In this document: positions 18,792 through 27,775 of the stretch, piece by piece
Layout of the letters: the number at the start of each line of letters is the position of its first letter
Numbering within the stretch: the stretch's first letter is position 1
From: Gracilaria gracilis
Lineage: Eukaryota > Rhodophyta > Florideophyceae > Gracilariales > Gracilariaceae
Direction: 5' to 3'
Assembly: GCA_030374805.1 (NCBI GenBank)
Contig: JARGSG010000211.1
Location: 464,636-528,635, forward strand
DNA: 64,000 nucleotides
Position numbers and translations under genes: made by a program
The notes under the pieces: generated by a model
What the model saw: only the letters and a program-made list of their open reading frames with translations
The model's database searches: none
What the model was told of the DNA's origin: nothing

Positions 18792-19975
18792 AAGACTCTC
18801 TTGATTTCAGCCACATTCTTCCGTCCTCTCTTTTTAAGCACTTCATTCGAAGCGATCATCATACCGTCAGTTTGGTACAGGGCTCGCGGTTATGAAAAAA
18901 GGAACGGGGTCACCAGTCTCCCCATACAGTGGCGGTTCGAGCGAACTTCATTTTTATCTAAGATTTGAATCTTTAACTATCCCATAGCTGACGTTCGTGT
19001 TCTGAAATGCTCAAATGTTTTTGTTTCGCATCGAACCAAGACGGAGTAGATATTCGCGGTCCAGCTCGAGACAAATTATTCTGGGAAGGTCCACAATATC
19101 CGTTTCAAGGAAAATCTGTCAACTTCAGAACCGGCTATCCACAAAATGAAAGACCATGAGCCCCTATCAACTACTTCAAGTCGCCAAGCTGGAAAAGGCA
19201 GAAAGGCGAATCTAGTCAAGGGGAGAAACAGGTGCTTGGCTTTATTGGGCCCCCTTCGTGACGAAATCTTCACAACGAAGACTTGCTAGATATGATCTGT
19301 TTAGCCTTCCAGTAGCCTTCCAGTGTGAATTGCATCATACGAAAGTCAGCATCTCATGATGCTGGGAAGGCATATGTCCAACAACAAGGAAAACAAGACG
19401 AGGGCGATAATGATAAACACCAGGTCAGCCAGGGAAAACATGTCTGATTCTCTTGTCCGATTAGTTCGTCAAGAAAGATCATAGAGGGGGAGTGGGTCTC
19501 TATATAACGCCGTCATTCAAAGTGTTTCCCTGGATATAGTACCATTCAAATTGGCTTGTCACAACTTTTCATCACCCATCATCGTCGCACTGGCTGCGTC
19601 TACCGTTCTCGAGCAAGAGTAGAGTGCTGGTTTCCTACGCTTCATTGACATGTCAGATAAAGATAGTGAAAAGGAGGACGACGCATACGGAGTTCTGTCT
19701 ATGTTACTTCAGAATCAGAACTACGGCTTGCTTCTACAAGGTTGGTGGGCAGTCTTAACCAAGAATAGTACATTTCTTGGTAACGAGTCACTATTTGATG
19801 TTCGAGCTTTCAACAGGACAAGATGAAGTGGCGATTCGCGAACCGTCAAACCGAAGCCATAACTTGCTCTCGCATCAGGGAGCCTTCATTGAATTGTATT
19901 CTTCTTCTTAAGTGTGGTTTATTACTCCTTTTTTCGAAGCATTAAGAAGACTACACTACGTACATATAGCCTTCT

Positions 19976-20180
19976 CTCTCAAAAAGGCCAAAGACATTAA
20001 CGGTCATTCCTTCATCGTTTCTATCATCGTCCTCTCTTTTCTTTCTTGCGGAGCAGGCAGCTCGTTTCTTCAAGAACTGTTAGTCAAAGAACACCGGAAT
20101 AAAATGTGATCCACCTCTTTTCTGATGGCCGTAGTAATCGAAATGTATTGATCTTCTTTTTCATTTTCCCCGCGTACACT
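19976..20180 (-). pseudogene. LINE C-terminal tail fragment
   Basis: On the minus strand it encodes EVDHILFRCSLTNSS, a stop, RNELPAPQERKERTMIETMKE, a stop, and SLAFLRERRLYV. Order and wording match the copy at 12790-13060. The two in-frame stops show it is dead. Confidence 0.65.
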
Positions 20181-20501
20181 CCGCTTTTTCATTCGCCAGG
20201 AAAAGGAAGGAGTCCAAGCTGGACTGTGTACCAAAAATGCTCTACCTTGCCACATTTCAAAGACTCCTTGCTTAGATTAGCCAACCTATGAAGGTGGAGC
20301 TCATACTGTACATATTTAAGACGTTCGGAAGGAAATATTCAGAGCATCAAACGACAGTTGCCGAACTCAATGCTCTAAAACCAAGTCAGAAGCATGAAGG
20401 TGGGAGATCCACGACGAAATGATCTTGGGGAAGAACTTTGTGGGCCACAACCAGCAATCACGGTTAGGTTGACAAAGAAAGCACATTGGGCGATTCCTGA
20501 A

Positions 20502-20531
20502 AAAAAAAAAAAAGAAAAAAAAAAGAAAAAA
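20502..20531. repeat. A-rich tract
   Basis: Thirty bases, all A except for two G, on the plus strand. It may be a retrotransposition poly-A remnant; no element is visible beside it. Confidence 0.7.
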
Positions 20532-20669
20532 CAAATCGCAAATTGCGTCTTACTCATTGCTACACGTGAATGCTCTTGTGAGTCGAGGCTGTAAATCTTT
20601 CTACAGTACAATCTTTTGTTGTAAAATTATGTAATTAGTGCAGCATGTGAAACTAAAGTAGTGTCTAGC

Positions 20670-20680
20670 TACCGTTGGTA
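20670..20680 (+). repeat. Dispersed inverted-repeat motif TACCGTTGGTA
   Basis: Exact copy, followed directly by CACGTAGA. See the finding on the dispersed motif. Confidence 0.6.
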
Positions 20681-20873
20681 CACGTAGACAGACTCAATGT
20701 CTATCTATACGTAGCATTTGCAACCTTACGAAACACTTCGGATGAACACGATTATCCATCTTCGAAGCCAATTCTTCCCTTCATACTATGAAGTTCATAG
20801 ACATCATAAACGGGCGAAGACCGACTCAGAATTTCCTCCAATCAACGAGAGATATGAGCGAGATAACCTTACT

Positions 20874-22364
20874 TCAGGACAAGTTTGAACCACGGTGGGA
20901 GTCGCAGTCCTGAACTATAGATATACACGTCTTTGCAACATTCAGGAGCATAATAAAGGTGAAGAGTAACTGTGAGGCGACGATGACTACGAGGAATACG
21001 ATACGACTCCAGATTGACGAGAAATTGATTTTCCACATGATGAAATCCCAGAAAACAAGATACAATGCGTCAGCAAAAGACCAGAAGACAATCTTCTTCA
21101 CACAGCCTGCGAGCGTTGTGGTGTTATACTCTGGCTTATTCTCAAAAGGTGTCGAAGATGCCTGTGCAAGGCATAGGGACCCGATGAAAAGCAATACCAC
21201 AGAGTTGAATACCGCTCGAACATGGGCGAACGAAAAGAAAGCTTGTACAGGCGGCATTGTCGTTGGAATGACATGAATAGATATAAACACTGTGAAACCC
21301 CAAATTAGAAAACCGATCAGAGACAAGTAAAAAGCATTTGTCCTTGACGAAAACCTGTAGAACGACAGTCGTGAAATGGCCTTAAGCGCTCTCAACGTCC
21401 ATGGCGAAGATTCAAACCGAGTGTACAAATTCAAGAGCCATATGTATGCAGCCGTTGCAGAAGCCACCATAAACGCATTCATGTGCACATCGGTAGCAAA
21501 GCCATTCTCGACTTGTCGACGATACTCATACCATACCCAGCTGAGATCGAAAATGGTATAGCCCCACCATATCCATGGTTTCATGAATGGCGGCCCCAAC
21601 CACTCAACATCTCGCGCTGGACCGCACCCTGGGTTCTTTTGAAACGTAAAAGATAGTCTGTTGTAGTATGCGCTATGATCTGTATGAAACGAAAAGGGGA
21701 ATCTGGCAAATGACTCGTTTGTCATAGGCTTGTCAGGGTGGAAGAGTGGAGCTTGCAGCATTTCTGGAAAGTACGAGTTGAGAAAACCCTGATCACCACC
21801 GTCATACGATGACGTATGAGGCAAAACACGTGCCATATCGTTGTACATAGTAGCGTTAGGGGTAACAAGCATGAGCCCACTATTGAAGTAACACGGGTTA
21901 ATGAATGTAGCACAGAAGCGAGCGCATGAAAACAGGGGCGATAAATCCTTTAGGACAAGCGAGTCGGCATCGATGAAAAGCATGCGGCTGTAGTCGGTCA
22001 TGTTGAAAACGACTAGCTTTGTCATGACCAGACCGAACCTGGGATGAAACTTTGCGGACCCAACATACGGAGAACTTACGGTCGGAACACGAACGACACG
22101 AATACCATCGTCCTCAAGAAGATCGATGTTGGCCTGTGAAGTGTCTCCGGTCTGAAGCACTATCCGCTCCCTGGTGCTTCGAGAGTCCGGGCTGTTGACG
22201 AGCAAGGAATGCATCATGACCCGGACAGCTAACGTATAAGTGTTACCATACAGGAGACTCACGTAGGCCTCACGTTGGGGCCCGACGTGATCATCAGTGC
22301 TAGAAACAACCGTGACGAAAAGGAGAAGGGCGAGCAACGTGTTCAACCCAACGTTGCAGCGCAT
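20874..22364 (-). CDS. IPUT1: GT8 glycosyltransferase, IPUT1/PGSIP6-like, multi-pass membrane protein (496 aa)
   Basis: In plants this GT8 group contains IPUT1, which adds glucuronic acid to inositol phosphorylceramide in the Golgi. Seen here: a signal peptide or anchor (residues 4-22), then a GT8/glycogenin-type domain with AYVSLLYGNTY near residue 33, and the metal-binding DxD as DAD at 132-134 (LFIDADSLVLKDL). NSGLMLV and SYDGGDQGFLNSYF follow, and these two together are what I associate with PGSIP6/IPUT1 rather than true glycogenin. HxxG-like and PWxWW segments (KPWIWWGYT) come next. The C-terminal ~180 residues have about five hydrophobic spans. The length is close to the plant enzymes. 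The substrate is inferred from family resemblance only. Confidence 0.85.
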   Translation of the reverse strand: MRCNVGLNTLLALLLFVTVVSSTDDHVGPQREAYVSLLYGNTYTLAVRVMMHSLLVNSPDSRSTRERIVLQTGDTSQANIDLLEDDGIRVVRVPTVSSPYVGSAKFHPRFGLVMTKLVVFNMTDYSRMLFIDADSLVLKDLSPLFSCARFCATFINPCYFNSGLMLVTPNATMYNDMARVLPHTSSYDGGDQGFLNSYFPEMLQAPLFHPDKPMTNESFARFPFSFHTDHSAYYNRLSFTFQKNPGCGPARDVEWLGPPFMKPWIWWGYTIFDLSWVWYEYRRQVENGFATDVHMNAFMVASATAAYIWLLNLYTRFESSPWTLRALKAISRLSFYRFSSRTNAFYLSLIGFLIWGFTVFISIHVIPTTMPPVQAFFSFAHVRAVFNSVVLLFIGSLCLAQASSTPFENKPEYNTTTLAGCVKKIVFWSFADALYLVFWDFIMWKINFSSIWSRIVFLVVIVASQLLFTFIMLLNVAKTCISIVQDCDSHRGSNLS

Positions 22365-23413
22365 GTCGAGCTCTGAATATCAGCACCTGTCAACCAACGA
22401 TGAGAAGACGGCGCATAGACAGCGCATAGAAGTATGAACAGGGCGGGGAAGATCAATACGGAAGAGGTTGTGAAACGCAAGCAAAGCAAATATGCGAACG
22501 ATATGAACGTGTGTAATAGCGAAGCAATTTTAGAAGCAGATCAATGACGGAAGCGAAGGTAGCGACAAGAGGAAGTGAAGGAGAGTGTATGATGTGACAG
22601 AGGGGGAAATGCGGGCTGCAGTGGAGCTCATGGGCAGACCACCCTCAAGACACACTGTGAATATAAACAGGAAGCATCCAGCAATGACGGTGGGTAGCAA
22701 TGGACCTTGAAGATAAGCGGTATGGCGCTCGATCGGTAAGCGTTCATCGGTTTCTGGTTCGCGACGAAGAGCAAAACATACAACGGGAAGCGGCTAGAGG
22801 GGACAAGTAATAGCCTATTCAGAAAAGCTGGTGGACAGTGGCGGCGGCGGCCCCGAAAGTTGAAGACCAAAACAGTAGGCCTCGGACCGCTGTTCGTTTT
22901 TGCTCCGGCTATGAGCTTCAGAGTTTGAAGGTGTGCTGTTGAGGTTACACTTCTCTGAAACTCTATCTTCAGACAACTGTCCAACGCTGGGCGTGGGCTA
23001 CGTGTCAAAAGGCTGCTCAAGTGCCGCGTCATCATGCAATGGTACGCTACCCTGTATGATGAATCACAAAGGCGCGATGGTCATGTAACGAATGATGAGG
23101 AATGCATGTGGAGAAGGTCGTACACGTACCGTACCATTTGTCCAAGTTACGCGAACGCACGGTGCCAACGGGTAGATCGCTTAACCCCCTTACCGCATAC
23201 CGTTCACCTATCATGTATCATAGATACCCTGGTAGTCGATGCAGAAAGTAAAGTTACCAAAGGCGTTGTGCAAATCTTAATGAAGCCCAGGACAACGACC
23301 CGGGTCGCATGGAAACTTAGAAACACGAATGTCACGAAGATGAACTTCGTCGGTGTCTTTACATATCTACAGGCTTGTACACTTATCATCAACACTCAAA
23401 GGGGCCATGTGAA
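22365..23413 (+). other. Intergenic between GT8 and CYC8-like gene
   Basis: About 1 kb. The left part must hold the GT8 promoter and the right part the CYC8-like 3' end. Open frames here have no recognisable content. A TATCTACAG word lies at 23364-23372. Confidence 0.4.
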
Positions 23414-26400
23414 CTATGTGGCACTGCTGCGAATCTCAGCTCTGTTGGCCTTCTCTTCCTTCTTTCCTAATTCACTAGCACTTCTAACATCTAGACCACT
23501 TGAGCTCACCTTTCCTTTCACGCCTTCTCCATTCGCCAAACGCTCCATCCGATTTTCGTCCCGTGGGCTCTTTCTGGCTGACGCAGCTTCAGTCTCAGCA
23601 TCCTTTGAAGCTGAGTCGTTGTTTCCAGCGTGGTACTCTTGCTTGTCCCCACAGCTTCCAGTCACTGAAGCATCGGATGGCTTCCGAATCTGAGTAGAAA
23701 CAGGCGCAGAACGTAAAGCGAAAGGTAGAGAACTTCGATTCCCGTCTTGACTGTTCTGTGCGGCTGATGAGCCCGGCCCGTTTACCGACCGTGACGCGCT
23801 GAGATGCATCCGCTCGCTTCGGAATGAAGGAAGCGGTGTTTTTCCCGGCAACGAAGGTGGCCCGCTTAAATTCGATATCGGATTTGACAGCCGCGGTAGA
23901 TTCATTGCTTGAGACGATAGAGAGTGTTTCCCTTTTTCTTCGTCTTCTCCAATTTCTCCTTCCCTCATGCGCGAAGACTCTTCGTCTTGACCAGTTTTCA
24001 GTTCTCTGAACGAAGGAATACCAGTCTTTCTAGTACTCTTTGAGATGTCTTCAACTCTGTGTTCGATAGATATTTGTCGCACAGCCTTCTCGCCGCTGAC
24101 ATCTTTTTCATTTTCATGTAAACGAGGTCGCTTTGCCGTTCTTCCGGAGTCCTCCCTTGATGTCCCTTCCCGCTTTGATATACCACTTCCATCCTTTCGC
24201 CCAAGAGCAGGGACACTAGGTGATCTCATCCTTTCTCCACGCCGCTCAAAAGGCGGAGCGCTCGGAGACCTTACTCTCTCTTCCTTTCTGGATGCCTTGC
24301 GATCCATGCTCTCTTGTTCGCCTTTCCGGGCGGGAGAGGATCGAAGCATGCCAAAGACCGACTTGTTGCTGGGAGGATGATCACTTTTGCGGCGGGAACT
24401 TCCATCACTCAAGCGTTTTGGAGAGGGAACAATTCCTTTTCCAAAGAAGTGAGAGTCTTTGTCGTCTGCTCCAGGCTTCGGATCATCCTTTGAAGCACTA
24501 CGTATTTCCTTTTCCATGGCGCTCTTCCCATCGTTGCTGTGAATTGCGCGAGATGGAAGGGCTGGGAGTACCGGTAGAGATGATGGTGAAGGAACTGAAT
24601 CAATCTGTACCGGATAGTTGGGGGGAGGAATGGGGATAGACTTGAACGTTGGTACGTGACTCTGCTTCGCAGGCCGCGGAGACCTGTGGCTCAGCATACC
24701 TGCACCGTTTCCGGAGACCTTTCTTGTCGGCAGAGGCGATGGCAGTGACGAAGGGGCAACAGAATTGTTCACCGGAGTTGCGGGGGCGTGCCCGATTCCC
24801 TTACTAAATTTTGTCAGCGATGACGTTAACCCCAAACCTGAAGATGTGTTGTCCTTGGCAGCTTGCAAGGAGCTACCGCCCAACGTGGAGGGGGTGCGGA
24901 TCGACAGCAGGGGCAGGGACGGAGTTCGAGTAACTGCAGTGGCACCTGTTGTAGATGCCGGCGGTAGATGCTTCCCATTATCCACTTCTGAAAGCGGTGG
25001 AAGGGAACCAGGTGTAGGTTTCGGAAACGACGGTGACTGCGAATGGCTCGCTTTGGCTTCATCTGTCTTTGCTTGGCCACTATCTTCGAGGCCCGATGCC
25101 GCTCCCGTCTGTTTCACCGATGACAATCGATCTGAGGAACTTGATCTCCTAGGCCTCGCGTGTCCGTTTTGGACATTCGATCCTGGTCGGCGATCCCGTT
25201 CATGATGTGGAGAGTCACTTAGACCACGAATACCGTCTGCACTTGGGTCGACTGCGCTCGTATCGTAGTTTGTCATTGCCTTATCATTCACTTTGTCATC
25301 AACTGACTCATCGCGATTGCGGGACGTGGTAGGCATAGGAGAAACCGGCTCGCGAGTTTCGCCAGCCCCTTGCGCCCGGTCCTGAGAAGCATAGAACCTC
25401 TGAGAACTTGGTTCAGACGTACGGGGCAACTGACTTGCAGTGTTGTTGTTGAGCTGGGAAACCTTGAGAGGTTGCGATTTATCTACCACATCCTCACCGG
25501 TTTGAAGCTCCTCGCTTCGGCCAAAGCGATTATGGCTCCCATCGTCGCTCCCATTTCTTCCATGCTTATACTCCTCTGCAACGTCCGCCCTTCGTTGTTG
25601 TTCTGCGCGTTCTGGAGAGCGGAGACCCGGACCCTTCCTCTGCGAGTCAACGGGAGCTGTCGGGGTCTGCTGGATAGGCGGAAGCTGCTGCATTTGTGGC
25701 AGTGGTTGCATCTGAGACATACTAGCCGGTGGTTGCGGCATGCTTCGCGGCTCTGAATACCCATTCACATGAGCTGCAGGATGAGGCTGGGGCTGAGGTT
25801 CTCGAGCCGAAATACCAGAAGGCTGTTGTTCGAGCATTTGGGAGCCATGCGCAGACTGAAGGTGCTGACCTTCTAGTGGTGGTTTTCCCTGCGCCGAGGG
25901 AGGTCCAAGCCGTGGTAGCTGCAAGTGAGATTGTTGCATCTGCGGCTGTAGTTGTGACTCTTGCGATAAACCTTGATGCGCAAGCGGCTTAAGCTGAGCA
26001 TGTTGGGCGCCTGTAGGAGTCTGCATCGGGTGGGCATACTGCCGCTCTGACACATGCGGAGGGGCTGTAGCAGGCATGTGTGTCGGTTGTTGTTGGGTGG
26101 GCAACGATTGCGACAGATGCTGAGGGACTGATGTCATCGGATGAGCTGTATGCTGCACTGGCGTTGATATTGGCATTTGCACAGAAGCTCGTTGGTGTTG
26201 CGCATATCCATTCGGTGGGGCAGCACTCATGGCAGGAGGACGCATAGAAGGGATAGGAGCCATCTCAAGAGAGCCACCACGTTCATGAATGCCTTGCATA
26301 TTCACAGGGCCTTGCGCGGCGTTCACAGCGGACTGCTGTGGAGGTAATTGACGCAGATGACGCTGCGGAGGCGGAGGCTGCATGAGAGATTGATGCTGGG

Positions 26401-27775
26401 CAAGCTTCTGTTGAGGGAGTGGGTCGCGCATTTGGTGAACAGACGGGCCAATAGATCGATTAAGAAGGGGATTGAAATGTCCTTGGGTGGCACTTTGCAT
26501 ATCAGGCTGCATTTGTACAGGCTGTGGTTGCGTGATCGCGGGCTGTTGTGATGTTGGATGTGCCTGTTGATTGGCAAGATTGGCTTCTAAAACTCGTAAA
26601 CGAGCGGTAATCTGTGCATTATCAGGCGCCAATCTCGCAGCCTGTCGGTAGGCATCAATAGCATCATTACTCTGATCACAGCTTTCGTAAAGCGTTCCCA
26701 GGTCGTACCACACTTCAGAAACATATGGGTTGATTCCAATAGCTCGTGTATACGCATCCATAGCGTCACGGCGTTGATTCATCTGATAATACAACACGCC
26801 AATAGAACACCAAAAGGTAGCGTTCGAACAGTCTCTATACACGGCCTGTTGATAAGCATCATAAGCCTGGCGGAACTCGCGCAAGGACATGTACACCCTG
26901 CCCAACAAGTACCAAGTCTGACCATCATTTGGCTCATACTCTGCCGATCGCCGTAACAGATGAATGGATTCTGCAGCGTTATTGTTGTGACTATGTTCAA
27001 GCCATCCATAATTTTGCAAAGTCTTTGGGTGTTGTGGATTTTCTTTGAGTGCCTGTTTATACATTTCGATGGCGGAGTTTATATCGCGCTTGAGTTCATG
27101 TACATGCCCAATTTGGTACCAACCATCAGCGCGTGTGAGAGGAGGAGGGGGATTGGAAGCAACTACCACTCTATTAAAGTACTTGAGCGCCTCATCAAAT
27201 TTCTGTTGTTCCTTGTAGATAATGCCGATACAAAAGCAAACCTCATCCGCTCGTTCAAAGTCCGGCGAGATGGAAAGCACGGCCAGAAACGCCTCCAAAG
27301 CGTTATCAAGGCTACCGTACCGGTCGTACAAAAGACCAATGCCATACCACAGGTTCGGATCACGCGGGTTTGGCAGATTACTCAAGGCGTTTTGGTAAGC
27401 TTGGTAAGCCTTTTGCAAGTCATCAGTCATGACGTAGCAATGCGCCAAAATAGCCCAAGACTCGCCGCAAGAATCATCGGCGTTGATGGCGCGTTGCAAG
27501 TACACAATGGCCTCATGATAACACTCCTTTTTAGCGAGAACGGCGCCGGCTTGGGTCATTGCGCGGACATTGTTGGGATTGACGGCGAGAACTCGCTCAA
27601 AGGCGTTGAGAGCTCGTTCGCGATCGCGCATGGTGGTTTGTAGCACTCCTATGCGAAACCACACGGCTTCCTTCGCGGCTGTGACTCTGTTGCTCAAGTT
27701 GGTTTCCACTTGAAACGGGTTGTTTGCTGGGTAATCAACCATGTTCGGTGCGCAAAGGGGAGGGCGAGCAGACAC
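23414..27775 (-). CDS. CYC8: TPR transcriptional corepressor, CYC8/SSN6-like (1453 aa)
   Basis: In fungi Cyc8 binds Tup1 to form a general corepressor recruited by DNA-binding proteins; the animal relatives are UTX/UTY. The N-terminal ~395 residues are about ten tandem 34-residue TPRs with family-specific wording, such as LWYGIGLLYDRYGSLDNALE, FCIGIIYKEQQKFDEALKYF, LKENPQHPKTLQNYGWLEH and AVYRDCSNATFWCSIGVLYY. The remaining ~1050 residues are disordered: first Gln/Pro/His-rich, then Ser/Pro/Arg/Glu-rich with many KRLS/RSPS-like segments. The start could instead be Met12 (MVDYPANN). The frame is uninterrupted over 4.4 kb. Antisense frames inside it are shadows. Confidence 0.93.
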   Translation of the reverse strand: MSARPPLCAPNMVDYPANNPFQVETNLSNRVTAAKEAVWFRIGVLQTTMRDRERALNAFERVLAVNPNNVRAMTQAGAVLAKKECYHEAIVYLQRAINADDSCGESWAILAHCYVMTDDLQKAYQAYQNALSNLPNPRDPNLWYGIGLLYDRYGSLDNALEAFLAVLSISPDFERADEVCFCIGIIYKEQQKFDEALKYFNRVVVASNPPPPLTRADGWYQIGHVHELKRDINSAIEMYKQALKENPQHPKTLQNYGWLEHSHNNNAAESIHLLRRSAEYEPNDGQTWYLLGRVYMSLREFRQAYDAYQQAVYRDCSNATFWCSIGVLYYQMNQRRDAMDAYTRAIGINPYVSEVWYDLGTLYESCDQSNDAIDAYRQAARLAPDNAQITARLRVLEANLANQQAHPTSQQPAITQPQPVQMQPDMQSATQGHFNPLLNRSIGPSVHQMRDPLPQQKLAQHQSLMQPPPPQRHLRQLPPQQSAVNAAQGPVNMQGIHERGGSLEMAPIPSMRPPAMSAAPPNGYAQHQRASVQMPISTPVQHTAHPMTSVPQHLSQSLPTQQQPTHMPATAPPHVSERQYAHPMQTPTGAQHAQLKPLAHQGLSQESQLQPQMQQSHLQLPRLGPPSAQGKPPLEGQHLQSAHGSQMLEQQPSGISAREPQPQPHPAAHVNGYSEPRSMPQPPASMSQMQPLPQMQQLPPIQQTPTAPVDSQRKGPGLRSPERAEQQRRADVAEEYKHGRNGSDDGSHNRFGRSEELQTGEDVVDKSQPLKVSQLNNNTASQLPRTSEPSSQRFYASQDRAQGAGETREPVSPMPTTSRNRDESVDDKVNDKAMTNYDTSAVDPSADGIRGLSDSPHHERDRRPGSNVQNGHARPRRSSSSDRLSSVKQTGAASGLEDSGQAKTDEAKASHSQSPSFPKPTPGSLPPLSEVDNGKHLPPASTTGATAVTRTPSLPLLSIRTPSTLGGSSLQAAKDNTSSGLGLTSSLTKFSKGIGHAPATPVNNSVAPSSLPSPLPTRKVSGNGAGMLSHRSPRPAKQSHVPTFKSIPIPPPNYPVQIDSVPSPSSLPVLPALPSRAIHSNDGKSAMEKEIRSASKDDPKPGADDKDSHFFGKGIVPSPKRLSDGSSRRKSDHPPSNKSVFGMLRSSPARKGEQESMDRKASRKEERVRSPSAPPFERRGERMRSPSVPALGRKDGSGISKREGTSREDSGRTAKRPRLHENEKDVSGEKAVRQISIEHRVEDISKSTRKTGIPSFRELKTGQDEESSRMREGEIGEDEEKGKHSLSSQAMNLPRLSNPISNLSGPPSLPGKTPLPSFRSERMHLSASRSVNGPGSSAAQNSQDGNRSSLPFALRSAPVSTQIRKPSDASVTGSCGDKQEYHAGNNDSASKDAETEAASARKSPRDENRMERLANGEGVKGKVSSSGLDVRSASELGKKEEKANRAEIRSSAT

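Larger units (their letters stand above)
18792..20873 (+). other. Intergenic with LINE remnant
   Basis: It contains a minus-strand LINE tail (19976-20180), an A-rich tract (20502-20531), and one copy of the TACCGTTGGTA motif (20670-20680) fused to ACACGTAG. No other coding signal was found. Confidence 0.45.

Noticed and set aside
22628-23035. 135-codon minus-strand frame between GT8 and CYC8
   Set aside because: No motif, biased composition, and no neighbour support.
23034-23693. 219-codon plus-strand frame over the CYC8 3' end
   Set aside because: Its second half is antisense to CYC8 and its first half has no recognisable content.
26960-27643. 227-codon plus-strand frame
   Set aside because: Antisense shadow of the TPR region of the CYC8-like gene.
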